This document shows positions 35,100-43,570 of a stretch of DNA of 64,000 nucleotides, piece by piece. The notes beneath the pieces are model-generated. The model was not told the DNA's origin, did not search any database, and worked only from the letters and a program-made list of their open reading frames with translations. Made by a program: the position numbers and the translations under genes. The DNA is from CAWKGV01 sp963849305 (GTDB lineage: Bacteria > Pseudomonadota > Alphaproteobacteria > Acetobacterales > Acetobacteraceae). Numbering within the stretch: the first letter of the stretch is position 1; every line of letters begins with the position of its first letter. The stretch is taken from assembly GCA_963849305.1 (NCBI GenBank), contig CAWKGV010000012.1:124001-188000 (forward strand), read 5' to 3'.

Positions 35100-35954
35100 T
35101 CACGTCTGCGATGGTCCCAGCACCGCCTCGGCGATCGCCTGACGGATCGGCGAGGGCGCCTCCGGATCCCACGCGCTGCGTGGCCCGATGGTCAGCCCTC
35201 CATCAACCACCAGATGGGTTCCGGTGACGAACGCGGCCTCCCCGCTCGCGAGAAAGACACAAGCATCGGCGATATGGCGCGCCGACCCGGCCGTCCGCAC
35301 CGGCTGGACCTCCGGGGCCATCCGCCTCAGCGCCTCGTTAGCCCGCTCGGTCGCGTCGCCCGAGATGCCGAGGCTCGCGGTGAAGATGTTGGTCAAGATG
35401 TAGCCGGGGCAGATTGCGTTCACCCGGATGCGGTGCCGCGCCAGCTCGGCCGCGGCCACCTTCGTAAGCTGGATCACCCCCGCTTTCGCTACCGCATAGG
35501 CGATCGGCGAGTAGCCGGCCTGCAACCCCGCGATTGAAGCGGTATTGACGATTGACCCGCCGCCGCGCGCGGTGAGGTGCGGCACGGCGTAGCGGATGCC
35601 CAGTGCCACCGAGCGGAGCAGCAGCGCTTGCGTGCGGTCCCACGCCTCGCCCGTCATCTCCTCGATCGGCTCTCGCGCCCCGCCGGCCCCGGCGTTGTTG
35701 AACACGATGTCGAGGCCGCCGAACGTTTCGGCCGCCGCCTGCATGGTCGCCGCGATCTCGGCTTCCCTCGTCACGTCGCAGTGCAGGTAGCGCAGCTTGC
35801 CCGCGAGCCGCTGTTCCGTCTCGGCCCCCTGGTCATCCTGAATGTCGGCGAGCAGGACGCGCGCGCCTTCCTCGACGAAGCGTTCGACGGTCGCAAGCCC
35901 AATGCCCGAACAACCACCCGTTACGACCGCGACCTTACCGTCCAGTCGGCCCAT
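35100..35954 (-). CDS. Short-chain dehydrogenase/reductase
   Basis: A 284-residue classical SDR with VVTGGCSGIGLATVERF (cofactor motif), Asp in LLADIQDD indicating NAD+ preference, FNNAGAGG, and the catalytic set Ser in NTASIAGLQAG with YAVAK. The C-terminal part (EAAFVTGTHLVVDGG) is complete and carries a 30-residue tail. It is the first gene of a minus-strand group with the flavin monooxygenase relic and the P450, with gaps of 10 bases or less, so it probably acts in the same pathway. It is divergent from the MFS transporter gene, with a candidate operator between. Confidence 0.92.
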   Translation of the reverse strand: MGRLDGKVAVVTGGCSGIGLATVERFVEEGARVLLADIQDDQGAETEQRLAGKLRYLHCDVTREAEIAATMQAAAETFGGLDIVFNNAGAGGAREPIEEMTGEAWDRTQALLLRSVALGIRYAVPHLTARGGGSIVNTASIAGLQAGYSPIAYAVAKAGVIQLTKVAAAELARHRIRVNAICPGYILTNIFTASLGISGDATERANEALRRMAPEVQPVRTAGSARHIADACVFLASGEAAFVTGTHLVVDGGLTIGPRSAWDPEAPSPIRQAIAEAVLGPSQT

Positions 35955-36068
35955 CTCATCGCCCCCAATTTCCCCGAACCATAGCAGGCGAGCCTTGTAA
36001 CAGCCGAGCCTTGGAGCCGCGAGCGGCGGGCTGCTCGAGGCTGTGCGCTTGCGCTGCCCTCGATTTTA

Positions 36069-36083
36069 GCATAGCTGTTATGC
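36069..36083. promoter_or_regulatory. Candidate operator, GCATA-N5-TATGC
   Basis: An inverted repeat with perfect 5-base arms lies in an AT-rich patch between two divergent genes, 29 bases upstream of the MFS start. Its size fits a GntR- or IclR-type regulator site. No regulator gene is adjacent, so this is a suggestion only. Confidence 0.4.
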
Positions 36084-36111
36084 ATCAAATAAGAACGACG
36101 GGGGGTGTCCG

Positions 36112-37389
36112 ATGACCGTGATGTCTGGACCCGCGCAAGCGACGGTGCCCTGGTGGAAGGAACCGACCAAGGACCAGTGGATGGCGTGGTGGGCGGCGTG
36201 GCTTGGTTGGACCCTCGATGCCTTCGATTTCACCGTGTTCCTGCTGCTCATGGTGCCGATCGCGAAGGCGTTTCACGTCAGCCTCACCGAAGTGACCGCG
36301 GTCTTCACCATAACGCTGTGGCTGCGGCTCGTCGGCGCGGTGGGCTCCGGCTGGCTGTGCGATCGGATCGGACGCAAGACCCCGCTGATGATCGCGATCG
36401 GCTGGTACTCGGTCTGCAACCTGATCGCCGGGCTGGCGCCGACATTTTGGCTGCTGTTCCTGTTCCGCGCCCTGCTCGGCATCGGCATGGGGGCGGAGTG
36501 GCCGGCCGGCGCGGCACTATCGATGGAGACATGGCCCGCCCGGTCGCGGGGGCTGATGAGTGGGATCCTGCAAGGTTCCTGGAGCATCGGCTTCCTGCTT
36601 TCGAGCGCGCTTTACGCTGGTCTGTACAACCTGATCGGCTGGCGCGGCTTGTTGATGCTCGGAGTGCTCCCGGCGCTGGCCATCCCGTTCGTGCTCTACT
36701 ACGTCAAGGAACCCGAAGTCTGGGCCGAGAATCGCCGCCTGCAGCGCGAGCGCAAGCAGGAGGTCCATGTCCCGCTGCTTGAGATCTTCCGCTGGGATGT
36801 CCTCGGCAACACGATCACCGCCTGCCTGTGGATGGCGAGCGGTTTCGTTGTGTACTACTCGGTGTACGGCATGTTCGCGACCCATCTCGAAAAAGACTTG
36901 CACCTAAGCCCGGCACTGGTCGGCACGCCGATCGCGGTCGCGAACGGCGTCGCGTTCCTGGCCAGCGGCTTCTGGGGCTGGATGGCGGACCGGATCGGCC
37001 GTCGCTGGTCGATGATCATCCCGGCCGCGATCGGATTCTTCATCACGCCGGCCTACCTTTTCACCACCAGCTACCCGGCCATCTTCGTTGCTTATGTCAT
37101 CCAAGGAGCGTTCCTCGGCGCGATCTACGGCCAGAACCCGAGTTACCTCTCGGAGCGGTTCCCCACCGAGGTCCGGGCGACCGCGAGCGGCTTCTGCTAT
37201 CATCAGGGTGCGATCTGGGCCGGCTTCGTCGCCCCCGTGATGGCGGCGCTCGCCATTGGCCTGCCGAACGGCTTCACCATGCCGATGCTGGCCTTCACCA
37301 ACGGGGCCGCGCTGGTCTTCATCTTCGCCTTGCTCCTCGGCCCCGAAACGAAGGGCAAGATTCTGGTGGCGGAGCTGGGGGTAGCCTGA
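36112..37389 (+). CDS. MFS transporter (aromatic acid/sialic acid/lactate type, SP-like)
   Basis: A 425-residue permease with 12 predicted membrane spans. The N-terminus has LGWTLDAFDFTVFLLLMVPIA, the family Asp-bearing first helix. The loop 2-3 motif is SGWLCDRIGRKTPL, repeated after helix 8 as WGWMADRIGRRWSM. The helix 4/5 motif is FRALLGIGMGAEWPAGA. It resembles the JEN/NanT/AAHS carboxylate:proton symporters, so an organic acid or similar anion is the likely cargo. It opens a plus-strand group with an SDR and a histidinol-dehydrogenase-like enzyme. A short relic of a second transporter's end lies just downstream. Confidence 0.9.
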   Translation: MTVMSGPAQATVPWWKEPTKDQWMAWWAAWLGWTLDAFDFTVFLLLMVPIAKAFHVSLTEVTAVFTITLWLRLVGAVGSGWLCDRIGRKTPLMIAIGWYSVCNLIAGLAPTFWLLFLFRALLGIGMGAEWPAGAALSMETWPARSRGLMSGILQGSWSIGFLLSSALYAGLYNLIGWRGLLMLGVLPALAIPFVLYYVKEPEVWAENRRLQRERKQEVHVPLLEIFRWDVLGNTITACLWMASGFVVYYSVYGMFATHLEKDLHLSPALVGTPIAVANGVAFLASGFWGWMADRIGRRWSMIIPAAIGFFITPAYLFTTSYPAIFVAYVIQGAFLGAIYGQNPSYLSERFPTEVRATASGFCYHQGAIWAGFVAPVMAALAIGLPNGFTMPMLAFTNGAALVFIFALLLGPETKGKILVAELGVA

Positions 37390-37407
37390 GGAAGTCACCC
37401 GCCGACG

Positions 37408-37464
37408 GTCTTCGTGATTGCGCTCCTGCTCGGCCCCGAAACCAGGAGCAAGGTCTCCCTGTAA
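37408..37464 (+). pseudogene. C-terminal relic of a second, related MFS transporter
   Basis: Eighteen codons read VFVIALLLGPETRSKVSL before a TAA. The functional transporter just upstream ends with VFIFALLLGPETKGKILVAELG. The likeness is clear, and the DNA similarity lies within GCTCCTCGGCCCCGAAAC-like stretches. It looks like the tail of a duplicated gene whose body was deleted. The rest of the 185-base gap before the SDR holds nothing I recognise. Confidence 0.6.
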
Positions 37465-37574
37465 GGAGCGGACATCGCCTTGCCCTGACCCGACAGCGCG
37501 GCTTTCGCTTGCCGGCCCGTGGCCTTAGGCTCGCGGGTCGAGGGCGTTCGATGGCGCCTGACGGGTGAACGCGC

Positions 37575-38339
37575 GTGACCTTGCCTCGAACTCCCTCTTT
37601 CCGCCTCGACGGCCGGCGTGCGCTGATCACCGGAGCCGGTCGGGGCATCGGGCTCGCCGCCGCCGCGGCGCTCGCCCAGGCGGGCGCGCACGTCGTGCTA
37701 GTGGCGCGAACCGCCCAGGACATCGAAGCGGCCTGCGCCGAGATTCGCGACGCGGGAGGCAGCGCCGAGCCGCTCGCACTCGACGTGACCGACCTCGGCG
37801 CGGTCGCCTCGGCGATCGCCGACCTTGCGGCGTTCGATGTGTTAGTGAACAACGCCGGCACCAACCGGCCGCGTCCATTCCTTGAGGTCACACTTCAGGA
37901 TTTCGACGCGATCATGGACCTGAATGTCCGGGCCGCCTTCTTCGTCGCCCAGGCGGCGGCGAAACGCATGGTCGCGGCCGGCGTGCGCGGCTCGATCATC
38001 CACATCTCCTCGCAGATGGGCCATGTCGGCGGCGCGCGGCGGAGCGTCTATTGCGCCTCGAAGCACGCGATCGAGGGACTTGCGAAGGCAATGGCGATCG
38101 ACCTCGCCCCGCATGGTATCCGGGTGAACACCATTGGGCCGACCTTCATCGACACGCCGCTGACGCGTCCGTTCTGGTCCGACCAGGCGTTCCACGACGA
38201 TGTGCTGCGCCGGATCAAGCTCGGCCGGCTGGGCAAGGTCGAGGACTTGATGGGTGCGTTGGTGTTCCTCGCCTCCGACGCCTCGGCACTCGTCACCGGC
38301 ACGTCGCTCGTGGTGGACGGGGGTTGGACCGCCGAATAG
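37575..38339 (+). CDS. Short-chain dehydrogenase/reductase
   Basis: A 254-residue SDR starting at GTG 37575. Motifs: LITGAGRGIGLAAAAAL, Arg in VLVARTAQD (NADPH-type), VNNAGTNRP, and the catalytic YCASK after SSQMGHVGG. The C-terminus ALVTGTSLVVDGGWTAE is complete. It resembles gluconate 5-dehydrogenase-like and sulfopropanediol-pathway SDRs. It lies 13 bases before the histidinol-dehydrogenase-like gene, so they are cotranscribed and probably work on successive or alternative alcohol groups of one substrate imported by the upstream transporter. Confidence 0.92.
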   Translation: MTLPRTPSFRLDGRRALITGAGRGIGLAAAAALAQAGAHVVLVARTAQDIEAACAEIRDAGGSAEPLALDVTDLGAVASAIADLAAFDVLVNNAGTNRPRPFLEVTLQDFDAIMDLNVRAAFFVAQAAAKRMVAAGVRGSIIHISSQMGHVGGARRSVYCASKHAIEGLAKAMAIDLAPHGIRVNTIGPTFIDTPLTRPFWSDQAFHDDVLRRIKLGRLGKVEDLMGALVFLASDASALVTGTSLVVDGGWTAE

Positions 38340-38352
38340 GGGAGATCGACAC

Positions 38353-39636
38353 ATGATCCGCACGCTCAAGAGCGGCTTGTCCGACACCGAGAAGTTCGAG
38401 GCCGACCGCAAGGTGCGGGAGACGGTTGAGCGCATTCTTGAGGACATCGCGGCCCGAGGCGATGCGGCGGTGCGCCAGCTCTCCGCGACGTTGGACAAAT
38501 GGGAGCCGGCGGATTTCCGCCTGTCAAAGCCGCAGATCGACAGCCTGATCGCCTCGTTGCCGGCGCAGACGATCGAGGATATCAAATTCGCCCAAGCGCA
38601 GGTGCGCCACTTCGCCGAAGCCCAGCGGGCGGCGCTGACCGACATCGAGGTCGAGACGCTGCCAGGCGTTCGGCTCGGCCACAAGAACATCCCCGTGGGC
38701 AGCGTCGGCTGCTACGTGCCGGGCGGGCGCTACCCGATGGTGGCCTCGGCGCATATGAGCGTGCTGACCGCCAAGGTCGCCGGCGTGCGGCGGATCATGG
38801 CCTGCACCCCGCCGCTCAACGGCGAGCCCCCGGCCGCCACCATCGCCGCGATGGCGCTCGGGGGCGCGGACGAGATTTATGTGCTCGGCGGCGTGCAGGC
38901 GGTCGCGGCGATGGCGCTCGGCACCGCCAGCGTCGCACCCGTGGACATGCTGGTCGGCCCCGGCAACGCCTACGTCGCCGAAGCCAAGCGGCAATTGTTC
39001 GGGCGCGTCGGCATCGACCTGCTCGCCGGCCCGACCGAGACGCTGATCATCGCCGACGATACCGCCGATGCCGAGATGTGCGCCACCGACCTGCTCGGCC
39101 AGGCCGAGCACGGCCCCACCTCTCCTGCCATCCTGCTCACCACGTCGGCGCGCATCTGCGACGGCATCGCGGGAGAGATAGAGCGCCAGCTCGCCCGGCT
39201 GCCGACCGCCGATGTCGCCTCGGTCGCCTGGCGCGACTACGGCCAGGTGATCCTCTGCGACACGGACGAGGAGATGCTGGCCGAAGCCGACCGCATCGCC
39301 TCCGAGCATGTCCAGGTGCTGACGCGTGATCCGCGCTGGTTCCTGGAACGAATGACCAATTACGGCGCGCTGTTTCTCGGCAAGGAGACCAATGTCGCCT
39401 ATGGCGACAAGGTGATCGGCACCAATCACACGCTGCCCACCAAGCGCGCGGCGCGCTACACGGGCGGGCTCTGGGTCGGCAAGTTCCTCAAGACCGTCAC
39501 CTATCAGGAGGTCAGCCCCGAAGCGACGGGGATGATCGGCGAGTACTGCGCCAGGCTATGCGCGATCGAGAACTTCGCCGCGCACAAGGAACAGGCGGAG
39601 CTGCGGGTACGGCGCTATGGCGGCCGGAACGAGTGA
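38353..39636 (+). CDS. Histidinol dehydrogenase-family enzyme (possible sulfopropanediol 3-dehydrogenase)
   Basis: A 427-residue member of the HisD family, start ATG 38353 with GGGGAG upstream. Conserved blocks: GCYVPGGRYPMVASAHMS, MLVGPGNAYVAEAKRQLFG, DLLAGPTETLIIAD, DLLGQAEHGP (zinc-ligand Gln/His), and IGTNHTLPTKRAARYTGGLWVGKFLK. The last block reads GTNHTLPT where biosynthetic HisD has GPNHVLPT. That wording, and the adjacent SDR and transporter, match what I recall of HpsN-type enzymes that oxidise 2,3-dihydroxypropane-1-sulfonate to sulfolactate. No other his genes are nearby, which argues against a histidine-biosynthesis role. The substrate is inferred, not proven. Confidence 0.87.
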   Translation: MIRTLKSGLSDTEKFEADRKVRETVERILEDIAARGDAAVRQLSATLDKWEPADFRLSKPQIDSLIASLPAQTIEDIKFAQAQVRHFAEAQRAALTDIEVETLPGVRLGHKNIPVGSVGCYVPGGRYPMVASAHMSVLTAKVAGVRRIMACTPPLNGEPPAATIAAMALGGADEIYVLGGVQAVAAMALGTASVAPVDMLVGPGNAYVAEAKRQLFGRVGIDLLAGPTETLIIADDTADAEMCATDLLGQAEHGPTSPAILLTTSARICDGIAGEIERQLARLPTADVASVAWRDYGQVILCDTDEEMLAEADRIASEHVQVLTRDPRWFLERMTNYGALFLGKETNVAYGDKVIGTNHTLPTKRAARYTGGLWVGKFLKTVTYQEVSPEATGMIGEYCARLCAIENFAAHKEQAELRVRRYGGRNE

Positions 39637-39714
39637 GCTATTGCGGTAACACTCCCGCCCGCGGATAAATGTTTCGGCAGCTATCCCTTGACATTGCCTA
39701 AACCCAATTATAAC

Positions 39715-39729
39715 TGGCGGTATGGTTGC
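39715..39729 (+). promoter_or_regulatory. Sigma-54-type (-24/-12) promoter of the PEP-CTERM gene
   Basis: TGGCGGTATGGTTGC has the invariant GG and GC separated by exactly ten bases, with TTGC at the -12 element. The predicted start of transcription near 39741 leaves an 18-base leader before the ATG at 39759. A sigma-70-like TTGACA at 39688 with TATAAC at 39709 also exists, but its 15-base spacer is short. Confidence 0.6.
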
Positions 39730-39758
39730 GATATTGTAATTTACCTCGAGGCCAAAAG

Positions 39759-40400
39759 ATGATCCGTTACGCGTGGCTTGCCGTTGCCGCCATCTCCGCC
39801 GCTATCGCGGGCGCCAGCCCCGCGCGGGCCACCGCCAACCTTATCACCGACGGCTCCTTCGAGGCTCCGTCGGTCGGAGGTGGTTATAACCTCTTCCCAA
39901 ATGGCTCGGTACCGGGCTGGACGAGCAACAACAACGAACTCGAGATCGACTACACGCCGATCCTGAGCGGTGCCGGAACCCCAGCCTATGATGGATCTCA
40001 GAGCGCTGAAGTGGACGGGTCCACCTTCGACACGATCTCTCAGACCGTATCGGGGCTGACGGTCGGCGCGAAATACGCCTTGTCCTGGGCGTATGGCAGC
40101 CGACCCGGCTCGGGGCCGCAGCAACTCGACGTGTCCTTCGGCGGAGTGCCTGTCGCGACCAATACGGCCAACGGGAGCGGGAATGCGGTGGTGTGGACGC
40201 CGAACCTCTCCACGGTCGTCGCCAACTCCACGAGTGAGACGCTGAGCTTCGCTGCCATGAATGTCGGCGGGGCACCCTCGATTGGCAACGAGCTTGATGC
40301 CGTGTCCCTGACCAGGGTCCCGGAGCCTGCCTCGCTCTGCCTGCTGGGTTCCGGCCTGCTGGGCCTTTGGCTGGTCCGCCGCAAGCGTCTGAACCCCTGA
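39759..40400 (+). CDS. PEP-CTERM sorting-domain surface protein (DUF642-like)
   Basis: A 213-residue exported protein. Signal peptide: MIRYAWLAVAAISAAIAGASPARA. The mature part, from ATANLITDGSFEAPSV through a jelly-roll-like region (QTVSGLTVGAKYALSWAYG; ELDAVSLTR), resembles DUF642/carbohydrate-binding-like domains. The C-terminus is a full PEP-CTERM signal: VPEPASLCLLGSGLLG, a hydrophobic span, then VRRKRLNP. Such proteins are processed by an exosortase in the inner membrane and are linked to exopolysaccharide production. No exosortase gene lies in the window. The ATG at 39759 was chosen because the signal peptide begins there. Confidence 0.92.
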   Translation: MIRYAWLAVAAISAAIAGASPARATANLITDGSFEAPSVGGGYNLFPNGSVPGWTSNNNELEIDYTPILSGAGTPAYDGSQSAEVDGSTFDTISQTVSGLTVGAKYALSWAYGSRPGSGPQQLDVSFGGVPVATNTANGSGNAVVWTPNLSTVVANSTSETLSFAAMNVGGAPSIGNELDAVSLTRVPEPASLCLLGSGLLGLWLVRRKRLNP

Positions 40401-40539
40401 CGCCTCTGGATCGCGCGACGGTGCCGCGGCACTTGGCTGCGGCATCGTCCTTTCCGGGCCAGCCCGCGGGCGCTCTCTTCGTCACGGTTGGCAAGGCCGA
40501 CCACCCACGGCTTTCTCGCCGGCACAATGCGTCGCCGAC

Positions 40540-42789
40540 CTACGCCGCCACCGCCAGATCGGCAACCGCGCCTGGTCCACGCAGCCCCAACCCGGTCAGG
40601 AATGACTCCCGCAGCGCGGCTTCCGAGAACCGCGCGCGCGCGAACTCGATCTGCGCCGCGCAGCGCTCGCGCCACAGGGCGTCATCCGTCAGCAAAGCGC
40701 ATACCGCCCCGGCCACGCCGCCGGCATCGACCTCCACCGATGCGACGGCGGCAAGCTCCGGAAGGCCCTGCGCCCCGACCGGGGTCGTGACCAGCGGAAC
40801 CCCCTCGCGCAGCGCCTCCACCACTTTGAGCTTCATACCAGCGCCGTAACGCAATGGCGCCACCGCAACGCGGGCCTGGCGATAATGCTGCCGCAGCTCC
40901 GCCGCGGTGACATCGCCGGACACGATCACGCCCAATTCAGCCAGCTCGCGCACCCGTGCCGTCGGACCGGAGCCGATGATCACCAGCCGCGCATCCGCCA
41001 CTTGGCGACGGATCAGCGGCAGGATGTCGCGGGCGAGCCATATCGCCGCCTCCTCGTTGGGCGTATGGGCGAAGCCGCCTACGAACAGCAGATCATGGCC
41101 GGCCGGCGGCGGGCGCGGGCTCGCGAAATCGGCAAAGCAGAACGGCAACACTGGGCGGGCGACGGCCGAGGGCTCCATCGCCATCACCGCCTCCGTCTCC
41201 TCCTCGGACGGGTAGAGCACGAGGTCCGCGTTCCGCCAGATCCAGCGTTCCAAGCGCTCGATCCGCTCTGCTTCCCGGTCGATGGCTTGCGCGCCGGTCA
41301 CCTGCGCCTGCGCGCGCAACCGGCGGAAATGCAGGTCAACCCCATAATAGCACAATCGGGCCGAGCTGTGCTGCCGCAGCGCCGCGATGAACGCGCTGGC
41401 CACGTGAGGACGGATCAGCAGCGCATAATTGATTTCCTCGCCATGTCGGGCGATCCACTGCTCGAACGTGCCAGCGGAGCCATGCACGATCTCCACCCCG
41501 ATGTCCTGCAACGCCTCGGTGTATCCAGGGCTGAAGCGTCGGTTGTGTGCCCAGAACTTCACCACCGCGCCGTTCTGGAGCAGGGCGCGGATGAAGTTAA
41601 GGATGTTGCACGACCCGGCATCGCGATCCGACTCTGGCAGATAGTGATCGATCACCAGTACTACGATGCGCCCGATGGCATGGTCGCGCACGCGCATCGG
41701 GTACTCGCATAACGGACCATCACTCGGCGGACTGTGTCGCGCCGCGAGCACTCGCCCCCAGCGATCCAGGAAGCGAGAGCGATTCACCTTCTGATACGCT
41801 TTGATCCCCGCTTCCTGATCCGTGCCATGCGACACGCCCTCAATATGCACCACGCATGATCGTGGCTGGTAAAGAACCTTGTAGCCGAGCCCACGTAGGC
41901 GGAAGCAGAGGTCGGCATCCTCGTAGTAGGCTGGCGCGAAACGCTGGTCGAATCCACCGAGCCGCTGGAACAGCAAACGCGGGACCAGCAACGAAGCACC
42001 GGAGCAATAGTCCACCTCCCGGAGATAGTTATAGACCGGTTTGGCCGGATCATCGTCCCGGCCATAGTTGCACCCGCTACCATCGTTCCAGATGATGCCG
42101 CCCGCTTCCTGCAGGCGTCCGTCTGGATACAGCAGCTTCGAGCCGACGGCTCCAACGTCATGGCGATCCCGCACCAGCGCCAGCATGGGATCAAGCCATT
42201 CGGACTGGACTTCGGTATCGTTGTTGAGAAACAGCAGGAAGTCTCCGCGGGCCTGGCGCGCGGCCTCGTTGCAAGTGCCGACGAACCCGAGGTTTCGGAC
42301 ATTGACCAGCAACCGGATGCCCCGCACTCGCTCAAGTTGCCTGAGCGCGGGGTCGCCGGAGGAGTCGTCGATCACCAACACCTCGATCGGCGCCGCCGGC
42401 CGGTTCGCCGCGATCGCGGCGAGGCAGCGCAGCGTGTAATCGACCTTGCCGTAGCTCGGGATGATCACCGAGGCAACCGGCACCGGGCTCGCGGGCAGGA
42501 CCAGTGCGGCCGGGTCGATCGGCGGGTTCCGGCGGACCGATTGTCGAGCGGGCAATACGCGCCGGAGGCGTCTGGCACGAACCCAGAAGCCGAAGTGTCG
42601 CGCTAACTGAAGGGTCAGCGCCCACCAGAGCAGCGACAGCCCGCGCCGCAGCCAAGGCAGGCGGCAGATTAGCGCCGCGAGGCCGCGGATAGCGCCAGCC
42701 TGCGCTGCGTCCCGGGCGTCGGCCAACCGCCACACGGCTCGCTCCCAGGCCGGGGCAGCGTCGAGATAAGCCCGATCCAACTCCGTCAC
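40540..42789 (-). CDS. Two-domain glycosyltransferase (GT2 plus GT4)
   Basis: A 749-residue protein. The GTG start at 42789 has a perfect AGGAGGT five bases upstream, so I prefer it to an ATG at 42858. After about 100 residues with a hydrophobic stretch comes a GT-A domain of family 2: VASVIIPSYGKVDYTLRCLAA, VLVIDDSSGD, LLFLNNDTEV (DxD-like), and FAPAYYEDADLCFRLR with the catalytic ED. The C-terminal half is a GT-B family 4 domain: HDLLFVGGFAHTPNEEAAIWL, RLVIIGSGP and VAPLRYGAGMKLKVVEAL (nucleotide-sugar Glu). It probably adds two sugars to a surface polysaccharide. It converges on the PEP-CTERM gene, consistent with a matrix role. Confidence 0.92.
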   Translation of the reverse strand: MTELDRAYLDAAPAWERAVWRLADARDAAQAGAIRGLAALICRLPWLRRGLSLLWWALTLQLARHFGFWVRARRLRRVLPARQSVRRNPPIDPAALVLPASPVPVASVIIPSYGKVDYTLRCLAAIAANRPAAPIEVLVIDDSSGDPALRQLERVRGIRLLVNVRNLGFVGTCNEAARQARGDFLLFLNNDTEVQSEWLDPMLALVRDRHDVGAVGSKLLYPDGRLQEAGGIIWNDGSGCNYGRDDDPAKPVYNYLREVDYCSGASLLVPRLLFQRLGGFDQRFAPAYYEDADLCFRLRGLGYKVLYQPRSCVVHIEGVSHGTDQEAGIKAYQKVNRSRFLDRWGRVLAARHSPPSDGPLCEYPMRVRDHAIGRIVVLVIDHYLPESDRDAGSCNILNFIRALLQNGAVVKFWAHNRRFSPGYTEALQDIGVEIVHGSAGTFEQWIARHGEEINYALLIRPHVASAFIAALRQHSSARLCYYGVDLHFRRLRAQAQVTGAQAIDREAERIERLERWIWRNADLVLYPSEEETEAVMAMEPSAVARPVLPFCFADFASPRPPPAGHDLLFVGGFAHTPNEEAAIWLARDILPLIRRQVADARLVIIGSGPTARVRELAELGVIVSGDVTAAELRQHYRQARVAVAPLRYGAGMKLKVVEALREGVPLVTTPVGAQGLPELAAVASVEVDAGGVAGAVCALLTDDALWRERCAAQIEFARARFSEAALRESFLTGLGLRGPGAVADLAVAA

Positions 42790-43073
42790 CCTGGACCTCC
42801 TGTCCCACCGCGCTGCGCACACCGCAGCGGGCCTGTCGGCAGGCAGGCTAGGGAGCAATCGTCAGGAATTGGTTACCGAACCGTGAGCTTCGTGGGCGCG
42901 GCGTCATCCGCTTCACAGAAAGTTGCCGGGCGCGGCGGAGAGGTACCAAATTCCGCCGCAATTGTTCCCGGAAGTAGCCGTCATTGCATCGGATATTCGT
43001 ATTGTTCGCTGGCTTCCTCCCCCAGCAGCAGCGCGCGGCCAGCATGAACTTTCTGGCGCGCTGCCACCTTCAA

Positions 43074-43102
43074 CCCCGCGCTTCGTGGCGCGGGGTTTCT
43101 TT
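43074..43102 (+). terminator. Intrinsic terminator (plus strand) with no annotated plus-strand gene
   Basis: CCCCGCGC and GCGCGGGG pair around a TTCGTG loop and are followed by TTTCTTT on the plus strand. The 240 bases upstream hold no convincing plus-strand gene, so it may end a small RNA. In the minus direction it sits just after the PAS gene stop and could also end that transcript, though the following tract (TTGAAGG) is weak. Confidence 0.7.
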
Positions 43103-43544
43103 ATGCCTCGGTTCGGTACGCCTTCAGGGCGGACAATTCCTTGCGCAGCGTCCGAAGCTCCTGGAAGCGCGCGGTCGCATCGCGCATCACCGCGAAGATT
43201 CCGGCCATTCGACCGTCGGCCTCCCGGAATGGCACCACAGTGAATTCGACCGAGATGCGCGTCCCGTCCTTGCGCATGGCCGGCACCGAGAGGATTTCGC
43301 CCGCGCCATAACGCGTCTCCCCCGTCCGCATCGTTTGCTGGAAGCCGCTCCAATGTCGCGCCCGTAGATGCTCGGGGATGATGAGGTCGAGCGACTGGCC
43401 AAGCGCCTCGGCGGCGGCGAAACCGAACAGGCGCTCGGCGCCACGATTCCAATAGCCGATCGTGCCGTCAGCCTCGGCGTAGATCACCGCATCCGGCATG
43501 TCGCGCACCAGATCCGCGGCGAAGCGGTGAGGATCAAGCGTCAT
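43101..43544 (-). CDS. PAS-domain sensor protein
   Basis: A 147-residue protein consisting essentially of one PAS fold: LVRDMPDAVIYAEADGTIGYWNRGAERLFGF at the start, then LIIPEHLRARHWSGF, AMRKDGTRISVEFTVVPF and FAVMRDATARFQE. It ends in a short coiled-coil helix (LRTLRKELSALK). There is no output domain, so it would act through a partner or as a small-molecule or redox sensor. Single-PAS proteins of this size are common in alphaproteobacteria. It may be cotranscribed with the upstream lipoprotein gene (26-base gap). Confidence 0.85.
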   Translation of the reverse strand: MTLDPHRFAADLVRDMPDAVIYAEADGTIGYWNRGAERLFGFAAAEALGQSLDLIIPEHLRARHWSGFQQTMRTGETRYGAGEILSVPAMRKDGTRISVEFTVVPFREADGRMAGIFAVMRDATARFQELRTLRKELSALKAYRTEA

Positions 43545-43570
43545 CCTGCAAGCCTCCGGCTCGGCGTGTT

